64,000 bases of DNA, from NCBI RefSeq assembly GCF_000517265.1, contig NZ_AYSJ01000014.1:484740-548739 (forward strand), given 5' to 3'. This document shows positions 20,491 through 30,991 of this stretch, in pieces. The number at the start of each line of letters is the position of its first letter. Within the stretch, counting starts at the first letter, position 1. The position numbers were made by a program, and so were the translations under genes. The notes under the pieces were generated by a model. It worked only from the letters and a program-made list of their open reading frames with translations, searched no databases and had not been told where the DNA came from. The stretch comes from Photorhabdus khanii NC19 (GTDB lineage Bacteria; Pseudomonadota; Gammaproteobacteria; Enterobacterales; Enterobacteriaceae).

Positions 20491-21795
20491 CTAACTTATT
20501 CTGGCACCAAGAGAACTTAAAGATTGGATAAATCCAGGAAAGCCATCATCTAATTTATTAATATTATTAACCGTTGTTCGCTCTCTTGCCCCTAGTGATG
20601 CAATAATATTGGACGCGCAAATCCGATGATCATAATAGCTGAATACCTCAACGCCTCCATTGAGTGGCCCGTTGCTGTGGATCCTTATTTTGTTGAAAGC
20701 ACCAGTGTCATTAAAAATTAAATAACTTTTTCCTCCCATCATTCGTATATTTTCATTAATAATGAATGCTCGTTGACATTTATGGTTATTTATCGCATTA
20801 AGCCCGGAAAATGTGATATCTCCCTTGCCATTAATCGCTGCGGCGATAATATTAGTGGCAACAGAGGGAAGTTCATTTAAGTAAATTTCACCTGTAATCG
20901 CGTTACGCTCTCTTGCTAAATTAATATTGAGTTCATTCTTCGTTGAGTTATATTCTAAATTTATACCAAATCTTTTATATATGTTAAATAATACGCTTTC
21001 GTTAATGGTATTTCCCTGAGAGTAACGTTTTATAGTTACTTTGCTTGGCCGATTAATACTTAATATTGACGAAGTAATGTAGCTTAGTGATGTGAAATCA
21101 GTAGGAATGTTAATGATAATATCCCTTGCTTGATATGCAGTTGAAATAAATGCATTACCTATGCGGGTGATTTTACTCCCCAGCAATGCCATCATTTTAA
21201 TTGTTATATCAATATATCCATTATTGGTTTCACTGTCGTTGTTAATAATGATACTTTTCCCTTTAATAAATGGCGAGACAAGAAGAGAGAATGAGAGAAA
21301 CTGGGTACTTTTATTGAAGTTCAATGGGGATTGTGAGGGATATATCCTTCTGGAAACAACAACGATATTCTCTTGTTGCTTTTCTGCAAATACATTCAGA
21401 TATGAAAAAAATGCTTCGTCATACAGACTTTCTCTGTTAAACAGGGAGTCATTGCATTTTATATAAACTTCTTTTTCTGTTAGTGAGGCTAAGGCGACAC
21501 TTATTCTGAATAGCATGCCAGAACCATTAGCATGAATAATTCCATGACAATGATATATTGGATGTGCCCCTTTCAATGTGATGTGATTTTGACTTCTATC
21601 CAGAATTTGCAGACCAAATTGTTGTAACGCGGTAAGTAAATCTTCTGTCTCGGTACACCATGATAAATTATTTATTGTTGTTTTCTCTTCATTTAACAGT
21701 GCTAATAGTAGAGCCCTTTGGATATGAGGCTTAGATGAGGGTATGGTTATTTCCCCATTAAGAGTGGAACCAGGGAGCACGTTAATTTTATTCAT
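20491..21795 (-). CDS. EPSP-synthase-fold protein 2 (AroA-like, highly divergent)
   Basis: 434 residues with the same two-domain AroA-like layout but stronger loss of catalytic motifs. The first loop is SKPHIQR (Ser23 position is Pro), NGSGMLFR covers the NAGT region, and KSTQFLS matches SSQ. YYDHRICASN keeps the DHR arginine. The KESDR motif is replaced by NHKCQRA, the D313 position reads LPS, and the K411 region reads DDGFPGF. A normal PEP-transfer mechanism is therefore doubtful. It could be a regulatory or structural partner of the adjacent paralogue, or catalyse a different reaction. It lies between the RidA-like gene (50 bp gap) and AroA-like 1. Confidence 0.8.
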   Translation of the reverse strand: MNKINVLPGSTLNGEITIPSSKPHIQRALLLALLNEEKTTINNLSWCTETEDLLTALQQFGLQILDRSQNHITLKGAHPIYHCHGIIHANGSGMLFRISVALASLTEKEVYIKCNDSLFNRESLYDEAFFSYLNVFAEKQQENIVVVSRRIYPSQSPLNFNKSTQFLSFSLLVSPFIKGKSIIINNDSETNNGYIDITIKMMALLGSKITRIGNAFISTAYQARDIIINIPTDFTSLSYITSSILSINRPSKVTIKRYSQGNTINESVLFNIYKRFGINLEYNSTKNELNINLARERNAITGEIYLNELPSVATNIIAAAINGKGDITFSGLNAINNHKCQRAFIINENIRMMGGKSYLIFNDTGAFNKIRIHSNGPLNGGVEVFSYYDHRICASNIIASLGARERTTVNNINKLDDGFPGFIQSLSSLGARIS

Positions 21796-21845
21796 GCCAA
21801 GCCTCCAGGTAGATCAATTTCCATTGATATTGTTATTTTATTCAA

Positions 21846-22244
21846 CTATTTGCTGTCGATAGCAATAGTGGTAATTTCAACATAATGTTCTGGCTTTACC
21901 ATCGATTTAACCGCAATCGTTGTATTAACAGGACGTATATCGCCAAATTTCTCGTTAAATGCCCGGCAATAATCATCAAAATGTTCGAAATCAGTTAAAT
22001 GCGTTACCGTACTGACAACATCGGTTAGTTCTGTGCCAAGCTCTTTTAAATATTTTTCAATTTTTTCTATAATAAATAGCGTTTGTTCGTAAGCATTTTC
22101 CCCTATAACATTGCCATCGCCGTCTGAGGCGACACATCCTGCAATAAAGATTTGATTACCAACCCTTTTCCCTCTTGAGTATCCCATTTTGTTTTCCCAT
22201 GGAGATGGGCTGAATACTGTTTTTTTAAATTCATGAGACGACAT
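21846..22244 (-). CDS. RidA (YjgF/UK114) family protein lacking the catalytic arginine
   Basis: 132 residues with the trimeric RidA fold signature: YSRGKRVGNQIFIAGCVA near the N-terminus and the conserved HYVEITTIA C-terminal strand. RidA enzymes deaminate reactive enamines and imines such as 2-aminoacrylate. Active members have Arg in the PARTT-type motif; here the corresponding stretch is RPVNTTIAV, so Arg is replaced by Asn, as in several Rid subfamilies that lack this activity. First gene of the four-gene minus-strand operon; its promoter must lie in 22245-22670. A dedicated pathway role is likely but the reaction is unknown. Confidence 0.85.
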   Translation of the reverse strand: MSSHEFKKTVFSPSPWENKMGYSRGKRVGNQIFIAGCVASDGDGNVIGENAYEQTLFIIEKIEKYLKELGTELTDVVSTVTHLTDFEHFDDYCRAFNEKFGDIRPVNTTIAVKSMVKPEHYVEITTIAIDSK

Positions 22245-22670
22245 AAATACTCCTATAGATAAAAAATATCCGGGAACAATAAATTAATTTAAACAATTTA
22301 TTCCATTAACTAAAAAATATCCGTAAATTGATGTTGCATTAATAAAAGTATATAAATGATGATATGTCAAAGTAAATTAAACATTAAAATAGAATAGTTT
22401 TTGATTTTTTTATTTAAAAAAGTAATAAATGTTTTTTCTGACGGTGAAGTTATTTTTTTGTAAAAAAAATTTATTGAAATTTAATTAGTTACGTATTAAA
22501 GACTTTAAGTTGATGGTTTTTATATTTGAAAGTTACCCTTGTTGAGACTATACATGATAATTAGTTTTTTTAATTCTAGTATAAAATTTTATTATTAATA
22601 AATATAGGTTGTTTTCGGAGTGAAAAAGATAAGTATATATTAATAAAAAGCAACTAATGGTGGGGTAGAT
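22245..22670. other. Divergent promoter region of the biosynthetic cluster
   Basis: 426 bp, very AT-rich, between the RidA-like gene (minus) and the ATP-grasp gene (plus). It must drive both halves of the cluster. I see poly-T and poly-A tracts but no clear palindromic operator for the Crp-family regulator. Confidence 0.5.
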
Positions 22671-23894
22671 ATGGGCGTTTTTATTTTTCTTGAAGTAAGA
22701 CCGACTGAATGCTTGGCAATTGATTATATTAGATATTTAGGATTTTCTCCGGTTTTGTTGACTTCAATGGCATCAATGAATAAAGGATTATATGATGATT
22801 TAAAAAAGGAATTATTCGATAATATTTACTATAAAAATACCAGAAGTAGCACAGATAATATTAATTTAATTAAAGACAAAAAAAATACTGCTGCCACGAT
22901 CCTTGGCTGCTATGATGATATGATGATCCCGGCGTCCGAAGTGGCGTTAGAATTCGGTTTACCTCATCCCGATCTAAAGGGTTTGAGGAATGCATTCAGT
23001 AAGAAAAATGTCAGGGATATTCTTGTACAATATGGTTATTATCAACCTGCCTACGAGGTTTTTTCTTATAATAATATTCCAGAAAATCCTAAAGTTCCTT
23101 TTCCATTTGTTATTAAGCCACTCCGTGATGCGGGAGCTTATGGGGTTTCACTTTGCAAATCTAAAGATGATTATCGCAATGTGATTTCAGACATTTCGTC
23201 TAGCGGCACGATGTCAATGCTCGGTAAAGTTAATGAGGAATTCTTGATAGAAGAGTTCCTTCAAGGCAATTTTTATGGGGCTGAATTGATCTATAATCAT
23301 GATAAATGGCATTTAATTGGCATCAATAGAATTTTTGTTTCTCCTGATGATGGCTTGTGTATGATAGGTTTATCTCATCCTGCTGATGATCTGTCTGAAG
23401 TTGAATTTGCTATTGCCTGTGAGCTTGTGAAAGGGTGGGTAACCGCTCTGGGGTTACGGGGTGGTGCAATAAATGTTGAATTTATTTATACATCTCATGG
23501 GCCTGCATTAGTTGAAATAAACTTGCGTATAGCGGGTGCCAGAGCGGCTCAACAGATTTTCATGTCCACCGGGGTGAATATGGTCAAATATTTGGTTGAT
23601 TTCGTTTGTGGTATAGAAAGCACTATATCACCAGAATTAGTAATGACCTATCCATTCGTCGCTGATGCCTTTATTTTCCATCGTGGCGAAGCTATTGTGA
23701 ATGATATTAGCGTAGACTCTGATTCCCCTTATTTTATTTCCGCCGGGTTTAAAAAGACACCTTTCAGTATTTCGTCGAAAAATAAAAACTTTGGTTCTAT
23801 TGTCGGTTATGCCCTGGCTCATGGTGATAGCTGTACAGAAGCTATGGAAAATGCAATGCGCATTGCTAATAGTGTGCAATTAAAAACAAATTAA
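22671..23894 (+). CDS. ATP-grasp ligase (L-amino acid ligase-like)
   Basis: 407 residues with ATP-grasp landmarks: the ATP-binding strand PFPFVIKPLRDAGAYGVSL, IEEFLQGNFYGAEL, and the metal/catalytic region PALVEINLRIAGARAAQQ, close to the EFNLRIGG-type motif of BacD-like dipeptide ligases and carbamoyl-phosphate synthase-like folds. It would form a carboxylate-amine bond through an acylphosphate, for example joining an amino acid to the product of the opposite operon. GGTGGGG precedes the ATG. It is followed after 15 bp by an EamA exporter gene, forming a two-gene operon. Confidence 0.85.
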   Translation: MGVFIFLEVRPTECLAIDYIRYLGFSPVLLTSMASMNKGLYDDLKKELFDNIYYKNTRSSTDNINLIKDKKNTAATILGCYDDMMIPASEVALEFGLPHPDLKGLRNAFSKKNVRDILVQYGYYQPAYEVFSYNNIPENPKVPFPFVIKPLRDAGAYGVSLCKSKDDYRNVISDISSSGTMSMLGKVNEEFLIEEFLQGNFYGAELIYNHDKWHLIGINRIFVSPDDGLCMIGLSHPADDLSEVEFAIACELVKGWVTALGLRGGAINVEFIYTSHGPALVEINLRIAGARAAQQIFMSTGVNMVKYLVDFVCGIESTISPELVMTYPFVADAFIFHRGEAIVNDISVDSDSPYFISAGFKKTPFSISSKNKNFGSIVGYALAHGDSCTEAMENAMRIANSVQLKTN

Positions 23895-23909
23895 TAAGAG
23901 ATCATAATT

Positions 23910-24755
23910 ATGGCTATTTTGATGGGATTGATTTCGGCATTGTGTTGGGGAAGTACTGATTTTTTAGCCGGGCAAGCGGCAAGAAAAATCGGTGTGGCTA
24001 AATCATTATTCTATAGTCAGTTATTTGGTTTTTCTGTTTTATCTTTATTGCTGTTTTTTTATTTTAAGATGTCGTTTGTCAATGCTAGTTTTTTTCAATT
24101 GATCATTTGTATTATTGCTTCTGTTTGCAATTTAATGGCAATGGTATTTCTACTTAAAGCGTTATCGATTGGTAAAGCTTCTATTGTTGCACCGATTGTT
24201 TCGCTTTATGGAGCAGTGACGACTATTTTGTCACTGATAAGTGGGAAACCGATCACCGCTTTGGTTTTATTTAGTCTATTTATGTGTGTTGTGGGTGCAT
24301 GTTTAACCAGTGTGCCGAAATCTAAAGATGGACAGCGAGAATCGTCGGGTTCAATTCTCTTTGCATTTTTATCTTCGCTGATGTTTGGTTTAGGTTTCTG
24401 GTTGCAAGGGGAATTTGCTGTGAGAGATCTTGGTGTTATCAATGCGTTATGGGTTTACTATTTAACCGCTGTAGTGCTTTTATTTCTCACATTGCTGAAA
24501 AATGGGGATTTATCTTTACCGCCAGTTTCAATTATAGCGTTGGTTTTTTTAATTAGTTTCTTTAGCCTGATAGGGTTTTCCTCATTGGCTTACGGTTCTG
24601 CAACTGGGCAAGTTGCGATTGTTACTGTTCTGAGTTCATTAGCAAGTGGAGTCACCGCTTTGTTAGGTTTTTTTATTCGTGGAGAACGATTGAGCCGTAT
24701 TCAGTGGATGGGCATTATTATTATAATCGCAGGGGTCATTTTGTTGAAGTTGTAG
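23910..24755 (+). CDS. EamA/DMT-family transporter, likely product exporter
   Basis: 281 residues, almost entirely hydrophobic, with about ten predicted membrane helices in two EamA repeats. The start ILMGLISALCWGSTDFLAGQ is typical of the drug/metabolite transporter superfamily, and the second repeat has YGSATGQVAIVTVLSSLASG, then GERLSRIQWMGIIIIIAGV. Such proteins often export amino acids, small peptides or metabolites. Being the last gene of the two-gene ATP-grasp operon, it plausibly exports or confers resistance to the cluster product. Confidence 0.85.
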   Translation: MAILMGLISALCWGSTDFLAGQAARKIGVAKSLFYSQLFGFSVLSLLLFFYFKMSFVNASFFQLIICIIASVCNLMAMVFLLKALSIGKASIVAPIVSLYGAVTTILSLISGKPITALVLFSLFMCVVGACLTSVPKSKDGQRESSGSILFAFLSSLMFGLGFWLQGEFAVRDLGVINALWVYYLTAVVLLFLTLLKNGDLSLPPVSIIALVFLISFFSLIGFSSLAYGSATGQVAIVTVLSSLASGVTALLGFFIRGERLSRIQWMGIIIIIAGVILLKL

Positions 24756-24770
24756 TCGTTATAATGGATT

Positions 24771-24795
24771 GTTTCCCCGAAAAATTCGGGGAAAC
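24771..24795. terminator. Hairpin between eamA-like gene and ppx
   Basis: Inverted repeat GTTTCCCCGAA / TTCGGGGAAAC around AAA between converging genes. It is GC-rich and strong but lacks a T run on either strand, so call it a probable bidirectional terminator. Confidence 0.55.
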
Positions 24796-24891
24796 AGTGA
24801 GAAAATTAGACTGATTGACGAGAGTTGTGGCGCCAGATTGATTATTTTGCTGATGATGATCTAATGCCGCTATGGACGAATAAATAAATCG

Positions 24892-26424
24892 CTATGTTGA
24901 TTCCTCTGCTATTTCTAATTGCCAACCTGTAACGTTATGCCAGTATTCCTGCTCTTTTTCCAGATCAAGTTGCATCAGGGTGTTTGCTGATAAGTAATTG
25001 TAAGGCAGATAGAGTGCCCAATGACCATCATCAGTAATCAGTCTGAGTGATTCAGGGGTGGTTGTGGATTGACGTTGATTATTGAGTAAAGTCGCCAGCC
25101 GCAGGATTTGAATTAATGGCAGATATTGTTTTTTCTTAAATAGATTGAATCTTGGCAAATCATCCAGTTTTATTGTTTTGCGGTGACAGCGAACCAATGT
25201 TGCCAGCAGTAATTGTTGTTCCTGATTAAAGCCGGGCAAGTTGGTATTTTGCAGAATATAAGCAGAGTGTCGCTGTAATCCGCTTAAGTTAATACTCAGC
25301 CCAACTTCGTGCAGCATTGCCGCCCAGTGTAAAATCGCTTCGAGTTGGGGCTGCACCAGCTTTGGGTTCTGGATGGCCCACTGTTGGTAAAGCAATTCAG
25401 TGGTATCGAGCACACGCTTTGCCTGTTCTCTGTCGATATTATAGTGTTCAGCCAGGCTTTTTGCCGTTCTCCGGCGGATGTCCTGGTGGCGGAAGCGACC
25501 TTCCATTTCATATAAAACACCTTCACGTAGAGCGCCATCTGATAGCTGTAGCTCTTTTATATGCAGGGCATCGAATACACCGCATAAGATAGCCAGGCCG
25601 GGAACAAAAACGTGTTTACGATCATCGGATAATGCAGGTAAGTCGAGGGTTGTAAATTTTTTGAATTTAAGCACCTCTTTGACCAACATTTCCAGCCGTT
25701 CAGGTGTGATTAATCCATCCTTTTCTCCCATTGCGACCAGTACTTCATAAACGGCTTTAATTGTCCCGGATGCGCCGAGCGCGGAGTTCCAGCCTTTTAT
25801 GCGGTATTGCCATGAGAGGTTCTCTAGTTTTTGAGCGGCTTCAAGCCGTGCTCTGCGGAATTTCTCCGCACTGATTTCACCGTCGGAAAAGAATTGGTGA
25901 GAAAAACTGATGCATCCCATCCGGCGGCTTTCTATTAATAAGGGTTCAAAATTTTCGCCGATCACCAGTTCAGTAGAGCCACCGCCAATATCAATCACCA
26001 GCTTACGATCTTGTTCTGGCTGAGTGTGTTCGACTCCCATGTAGATCAGGCGGGCTTCTTCGTGGCCGGAAATAATTTCAATCGGATAGGGGATGACCTC
26101 TTGTGCCCGCCTGATGAATTCTTTGGCATTGCTGGCTTCACGTAAGCTGTGAGTGCCGACCAGACAGACGTTATCTGCCGGAAAACCTTGTAGCCGTTCA
26201 GCAAACAGCGCAAGGCAAGCCAGGCCGCGCTCCATGGCTTCTTCGCTTAATTCGTTTTTTTGATTCAGGCCGTAAGCAAGGTAGACATGTTGTTTTAATC
26301 GGCCAAGGATCTGCAATGCGCCGTTAACGATTCGTGCAATGATCATATGGAAACTGTTTGAACCCAGATCGATAGCGGCAATTTCCATTGGTCGGGGCGT
26401 AGATTTATCGTGTGTTAGCGGCAT
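24892..26424 (-). CDS. ppx: Exopolyphosphatase Ppx
   Basis: 510 residues (E. coli 513). The actin-like ATPase-fold phosphate motif [19 protein letters not shown] is at the N-terminus and [13 protein letters not shown] marks the second nucleotide-fold loop. A C-terminal HD-like helical region contains [20 protein letters not shown]. It removes terminal phosphates from polyphosphate chains and can act on pppGpp. It lies 3 bp downstream of ppk in the same operon, as in E. coli. The island on the left ends just before it. Confidence 0.96.
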   Translation of the reverse strand: MPLTHDKSTPRPMEIAAIDLGSNSFHMIIARIVNGALQILGRLKQHVYLAYGLNQKNELSEEAMERGLACLALFAERLQGFPADNVCLVGTHSLREASNAKEFIRRAQEVIPYPIEIISGHEEARLIYMGVEHTQPEQDRKLVIDIGGGSTELVIGENFEPLLIESRRMGCISFSHQFFSDGEISAEKFRRARLEAAQKLENLSWQYRIKGWNSALGASGTIKAVYEVLVAMGEKDGLITPERLEMLVKEVLKFKKFTTLDLPALSDDRKHVFVPGLAILCGVFDALHIKELQLSDGALREGVLYEMEGRFRHQDIRRRTAKSLAEHYNIDREQAKRVLDTTELLYQQWAIQNPKLVQPQLEAILHWAAMLHEVGLSINLSGLQRHSAYILQNTNLPGFNQEQQLLLATLVRCHRKTIKLDDLPRFNLFKKKQYLPLIQILRLATLLNNQRQSTTTPESLRLITDDGHWALYLPYNYLSANTLMQLDLEKEQEYWHNVTGWQLEIAEEST

Positions 26425-26427
26425 GGA

Positions 26428-28497
26428 TTAGGCTCTTGGTCCAGGTTGTTCGAGGGATTTTATATAGTCATAAATCGCCAATTGTGCACGGATTTTCCGT
26501 TTATTGCCCCGTGGCACATAACTGTTGCTCAGTTCTTTATCGACGTAACGGGCCTTTACCGTATCGTTGAATTGTAGTTCGAGAATATCCAGTACACGTT
26601 GTTTCAGTTGTGGATCAAGCAGGCAGACAGCAACTTCAATCCGGTAGTCGATATTACGGGTCATCCAGTCGGCAGAGGAGAGAAAGACTTTTTCATCGCC
26701 GTTATTGGTAAAGGCATAAACCCGATCATGTTCGAGGTAACGGTCAACGATACTGGTGATTTGAATATTTTCGCTGAATCCTGGCTGATTGGGCACCAGT
26801 GAACACATACCACGTATTAGCAGGCGTACTTTTACACCCGCTTCTGAGGCGTCGTACAGGCGGTCCACCAGCTCTTTATCAACAAGGTTATTGATTTTTA
26901 ATGTAATGCCTGCGGGTTTATCTGCTTTGGCGTTTGCTATTTCCTGAGAAATAAGCTGGTTGAGCATCGCGCGGGAATTTTGTGGCGAAACCATCAGGTT
27001 TTCAAAGTTGACCGGGCGATAGGGGTTTTCAATAAAGTTGAATACCCGACGGACTTCGTTGGTAATTTTCGGATTGGCTGTCAGCAGGGAATAGTCGGTA
27101 TAGAGACGCGCTGTTTTTTCATTAAAGTTACCTGTACCAATATGGGCATAGCGAACAATTTCTTCGCCTTCCAGACGGGAAATAAAAAACAGTTTTGCGT
27201 GGATCTTTAGCCCCGGTGCCGAGAAAATAACATGTACACCTGCTTCGGTCAGCCGTTTGGCCCAATGAATATTGGCTTCTTCATCAAATCGTGCCTGCAA
27301 TTCAACAACCACGGTAATTTTTTTACCGTTATGGGCAGCGTGAATCATTGATTCAATAATGCGGGAGTCTTTTGCTACCCGATAAATATTGATCTTGATG
27401 GAAAGCACGCTTGGGTCAAAAGAAGCCTGGCGCAGTAATTCCAGCACGTGTTCAAAGGTGTGATAGGGATAATAGAGCAGAACATCCTGTTCACGAATAG
27501 CATCAAAACCATTGCGAAAATTATCAAACCAAGTGTGCCGTAATCTCGGTAAGGGTCTGTTTAGCAGGTTTTTCTTTCCCTCATTGGGAAATTTAATGAA
27601 ATCTTTAAAGTTGTGATAGCGTCCGCCAGCGATCACCGAGTCGTCATTTGACAGGCCAAGCTTGCTACGCAGTAATTCTACCATTTCATCCGGCATTTCT
27701 CTTTGATAAACGAGTCTTACCGGTTCCGCAGTCAGCCGTTGTTTCAGGGTGGATGACATCAATTCGAGCAGGCTTGATTCCATCTCTGTTGCTAAATCAT
27801 ATTCAGAATCACGGGTCATTTTCATTGAATAGGCATTGAGTGAATCATAGTCAAAGAAGCCTTTGAAAATTTCATCAAGACAGTAGCGCAGAATATTATC
27901 CAGCAGGATCATTGATTTGCGGCGGCGTGGCATTTCAGGCGGCAAATTAACAAAACGTGGTACCTTATCTGACGGAATTTCCAGTAATGCATATTGGATA
28001 TTCTGGCCGTGGACAATTTCAACTGCCAGATAAGTGTAGTCATCTTTCAGAAATTCAACCAGATTCGTTTCCGGGTTAATCAGGATTGGTGTGATATGGG
28101 GTCGCAGATGTTGACGAAAATATTGGCGTAACCAGATTTGCTGATTCGGTGAAATTTGCCGTTCATTGATCAGGAAAATCTGATTGCGGGCCATTTCCAG
28201 CAGTAATTCATTATAGAGCACATCAAATTCATGATCGGTTTTAGCGACTTTGGATTGGATCTTTTTCAGTACATGCCGGGAGCTGGTGGCGGATCCGCGC
28301 TCTTCATTAATCAGTATCCGCCGTTTCACATCAGCAAAACGAACTTTGTAGAATTCGTCCAGATTATTGGAGTAAATACCTAGGAACCGCATCCGTTCTA
28401 TCAATGGGTTGCTCTTATCCGCCGCTTCCTGAAGCACACGTTCGTTGAAGGATAACCAACTAAGTTCTTTCTCGGTATAGAGCCTGTCTTGGGACAT
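26428..28497 (-). CDS. ppk: Polyphosphate kinase Ppk1
   Basis: 689 residues, the usual length. N-terminal [20 protein letters not shown], then two phospholipase-D-like domains: [12 protein letters not shown] carries the first catalytic histidine region and [20 protein letters not shown] the conserved follow-on. The second domain has [10 protein letters not shown]. It reversibly transfers the ATP gamma-phosphate onto polyphosphate via a phosphohistidine. First gene of ppk-ppx, with GGAG about 7 nt before the ATG. Confidence 0.97.
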   Translation of the reverse strand: MSQDRLYTEKELSWLSFNERVLQEAADKSNPLIERMRFLGIYSNNLDEFYKVRFADVKRRILINEERGSATSSRHVLKKIQSKVAKTDHEFDVLYNELLLEMARNQIFLINERQISPNQQIWLRQYFRQHLRPHITPILINPETNLVEFLKDDYTYLAVEIVHGQNIQYALLEIPSDKVPRFVNLPPEMPRRRKSMILLDNILRYCLDEIFKGFFDYDSLNAYSMKMTRDSEYDLATEMESSLLELMSSTLKQRLTAEPVRLVYQREMPDEMVELLRSKLGLSNDDSVIAGGRYHNFKDFIKFPNEGKKNLLNRPLPRLRHTWFDNFRNGFDAIREQDVLLYYPYHTFEHVLELLRQASFDPSVLSIKINIYRVAKDSRIIESMIHAAHNGKKITVVVELQARFDEEANIHWAKRLTEAGVHVIFSAPGLKIHAKLFFISRLEGEEIVRYAHIGTGNFNEKTARLYTDYSLLTANPKITNEVRRVFNFIENPYRPVNFENLMVSPQNSRAMLNQLISQEIANAKADKPAGITLKINNLVDKELVDRLYDASEAGVKVRLLIRGMCSLVPNQPGFSENIQITSIVDRYLEHDRVYAFTNNGDEKVFLSSADWMTRNIDYRIEVAVCLLDPQLKQRVLDILELQFNDTVKARYVDKELSNSYVPRGNKRKIRAQLAIYDYIKSLEQPGPRA

Positions 28498-28586
28498 TGT
28501 TACTCCAGGTGTTGAGGTGAATGTGTTGAATTTTTGAGTATTATTAGTCGTGGACTGTTGTTATAACCTCGTCTGTCATGGTGGGT

Positions 28587-29132
28587 TCAGGCCTTTTTAT
28601 CTGCCTTGGACGCGAAATATTGATGTTGGAAAACACACATGCGAATTGCTGTGCGGTAACAGCCATTAATAAAGAATTCATCTATTAATTCGCCCTCAGT
28701 GTAGAAACCCAGCTTATTATAGATATGAATGGCTTTAATGTTCTCCTTATCAACAATCAGGTAGAGTTTATACAGATTGAGCACAGAAAATGCGTATTCC
28801 ATCGCCAGTTTTGCCGCTTTGGTTGCATGCCCCTGGCCCTGATATGCCGGATCAATAATGATCTGAAATTCTGCCCGGCGATGGATGTAGTCGATTTCGA
28901 CTAATTCAACCAGCCCAACTTTGGCGTCAGAACTGGCGATAATAAACCGGCGCTCGTTCTGATCGTGAATATGTTTGTCGTAGAGATCGCTCAGTTCAAC
29001 GAAAGCTTCATAAGGCTCTTCGAACCAGTAACGCATGACGCTGGCGTTGTTATCTAATTGATGGATAAAAGGCAGATCTTCCCGCTCAAGGGGGCGTAAC
29101 CTGACAGGTGGAGAATGAGAACCACCAGACAT
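28587..29132 (-). CDS. speG: Spermidine N1-acetyltransferase SpeG
   Basis: 181 residues, GNAT fold. [20 protein letters not shown] and [20 protein letters not shown] are nearly identical to E. coli SpeG, as are the acetyl-CoA loop region [20 protein letters not shown] and [20 protein letters not shown]. It acetylates spermidine and spermine, protecting against polyamine excess. It lies between ppk and purN, a position different from E. coli, where speG is elsewhere on the chromosome. It appears to be its own transcription unit. Confidence 0.95.
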   Translation of the reverse strand: MSGGSHSPPVRLRPLEREDLPFIHQLDNNASVMRYWFEEPYEAFVELSDLYDKHIHDQNERRFIIASSDAKVGLVELVEIDYIHRRAEFQIIIDPAYQGQGHATKAAKLAMEYAFSVLNLYKLYLIVDKENIKAIHIYNKLGFYTEGELIDEFFINGCYRTAIRMCVFQHQYFASKADKKA

Positions 29133-29234
29133 TTGATACCTCGGTGTTTTTAATAAGTAAGAGAGTATTATTAATAATAGTTCGCAGTGCTGGGTATATT
29201 ACCACAGCACTGTAATTAGGGGTGAATAAATAGA

Positions 29235-29873
29235 TTATTCTGTGGCATAGCCTTGTGGAGGAAGAATATTCCCATCCAGATGTGCTTTGCCATTAACCAT
29301 GCTCAGGCGTCCTTCGACAAACCAATTGATAACTAATGGGTAGATATCGTGCTCCTGAGTTTGAACCCGTTTAATAACCTCATTTTCCTGATCATTTGCA
29401 AAAATAGGCACTTTGGCTTGCAGGATAATCGGGCCGCCATCCAGCTCTTCTGTCACAAAATGAACCGAAGTGCCGTGTTCTGTATCGCCATTTTCCATTG
29501 CTTTGCGGTGAGTATGCAGACCGGGATATTTTGGCAATAGAGAAGGGTGAATATTCAGCAGGCGACCAAGATAGTGCTGAACAAAATCCGGCGTCAGGAT
29601 ACGCATGTAACCTGCGAGAACGACCAAATCGGGTTGATACTGATCGATGGCGTGTTTCAGTGCTTGATCATAAGTTTGACGATCCGCATAGTTTTTCGGG
29701 CTAACAACATGGGCGGGAATTTCCGCCTGTTTAGCCCGTAGCAGACCGTAAGCATCGGCGGTATTACTGAATACCGCACAAATTTGCCCACTGATTTTGT
29801 TCTGCTGGCAGGCGTCAATCACCGCCTGGAGATTGCTGCCGTTACCGGAGATCAAGACAACGATGTTTTTCAT
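29235..29873 (-). CDS. purN: Phosphoribosylglycinamide formyltransferase PurN
   Basis: 212 residues. [19 protein letters not shown] is the phosphate-binding start, [20 protein letters not shown] has the catalytic Asn-His pair, and [18 protein letters not shown] carries the catalytic Asp region. It uses 10-formyltetrahydrofolate to make formyl-GAR in de novo purine synthesis. Its ATG overlaps the purM stop codon (4 nt), so the two are coupled in one operon under the PurR box upstream of purM. Confidence 0.97.
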   Translation of the reverse strand: MKNIVVLISGNGSNLQAVIDACQQNKISGQICAVFSNTADAYGLLRAKQAEIPAHVVSPKNYADRQTYDQALKHAIDQYQPDLVVLAGYMRILTPDFVQHYLGRLLNIHPSLLPKYPGLHTHRKAMENGDTEHGTSVHFVTEELDGGPIILQAKVPIFANDQENEVIKRVQTQEHDIYPLVINWFVEGRLSMVNGKAHLDGNILPPQGYATE

Positions 29874-30910
29874 TGAATAACAACCTGTTGTTCGTTCTCT
29901 TTCAATGTAGCAATGGCGCCGATTTGCCAGGCTTTTTCACCGGCGGTATTGAGTAATTCAAGCGCTTGTTCAACGGCTGTTTGTGGTAATGCAATGACCA
30001 TCCCGACACCACAGTTGAATGTACGGTACATTTCATGACGGCTGACATTGCCGGTTTGTTGTAGCCAGTTAAATATTGCCGGCCATTGCCAACTGGATTC
30101 ATTAATTTGTGCCTGGGTATTTTCAGGCAGGACTCGTGGAATATTTTCCCAGAAACCGCCACCGGTCAGATGAGCAATCGCGTGAACATCAAGGTGTTCA
30201 ATCAGGGATAAAAGGGATTTCACATAAATTTTTGTCGGGGCGAGCAGGTGATCTGCCAGTGATTTGCCTTCCAGCTTGGTTGTTTCTGGATCTGTGTTGC
30301 TGACAGCCAGAATTTTGCGTATCAGAGAATAGCCGTTTGAATGAGGGCCACTGGCGGCGAGAGCAATCAGGGCATCACCCGCCTGAACTTTACTGCCATC
30401 AATGATTTCTGATTTCTCTACGACACCAACACAGAAACCGGCAACATCATAATCTTCACCGTGATACATCCCCGGCATTTCCGCAGTTTCACCGCCAACC
30501 AGAGCACAGCCGGATAATTTACAACCTTCCGCGATACCGGTGATAACGCTGGCGGCGGTATCAACATCCAGTTTTCCGGTTGCATAATAATCAAGGAAGA
30601 ACAGGGGTTCTGCGCCCTGGACAACCAAGTCGTTGACACACATTGCAACTAAATCAATGCCGATAGTGTCATGGCGTTTGAGATCCATCGCCAGACGCAA
30701 TTTGGTACCCACACCGTCGGTACCGGAAACCAGAATAGGTTCGCGGTATTTTTGCGGTAATGCACATAAAGCGCCAAATCCACCTAAACCGCCCATGACT
30801 TCTGGACGACGAGTCTGTTTTACAACACCTTTGATACGGTCTACCAAGGCATTACCAGCATCGATATCTACACCGGCATCTTTATAGCTGAGAGAGGTTT
30901 TGTTGGTCAC
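29870..30910 (-). CDS. purM: Phosphoribosylformylglycinamidine cyclo-ligase PurM (AIR synthetase)
   Basis: 346 residues. [20 protein letters not shown] is the typical start, [20 protein letters not shown] the phosphate-binding motif, and [21 protein letters not shown] the family signature. It makes aminoimidazole ribotide from FGAM and ATP in purine synthesis. First gene of purM-purN, divergent from upp, with a PurR box 66 bp upstream of the start. Confidence 0.97.
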   Translation of the reverse strand: MTNKTSLSYKDAGVDIDAGNALVDRIKGVVKQTRRPEVMGGLGGFGALCALPQKYREPILVSGTDGVGTKLRLAMDLKRHDTIGIDLVAMCVNDLVVQGAEPLFFLDYYATGKLDVDTAASVITGIAEGCKLSGCALVGGETAEMPGMYHGEDYDVAGFCVGVVEKSEIIDGSKVQAGDALIALAASGPHSNGYSLIRKILAVSNTDPETTKLEGKSLADHLLAPTKIYVKSLLSLIEHLDVHAIAHLTGGGFWENIPRVLPENTQAQINESSWQWPAIFNWLQQTGNVSRHEMYRTFNCGVGMVIALPQTAVEQALELLNTAGEKAWQIGAIATLKENEQQVVIQ

Positions 30911-30975
30911 TGAGAGGCCCTCAAGGCGATTGCATTTGATAAATTAAGATAGAATGCTGACAATTCTAGCAGCCT

Positions 30976-30991
30976 AAGCAAACGTTTGCGA
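30976..30991. promoter_or_regulatory. PurR operator between purM and upp
   Basis: AAGCAAACGTTTGCGA is a near-perfect match to the PurR consensus ACGCAAACGTTTGCGT, with the symmetric GCAAACGTTTGC core exact. It lies 66 bp upstream of purM and 146 bp upstream of upp, the position expected for purine repression of purMN. Confidence 0.88.
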
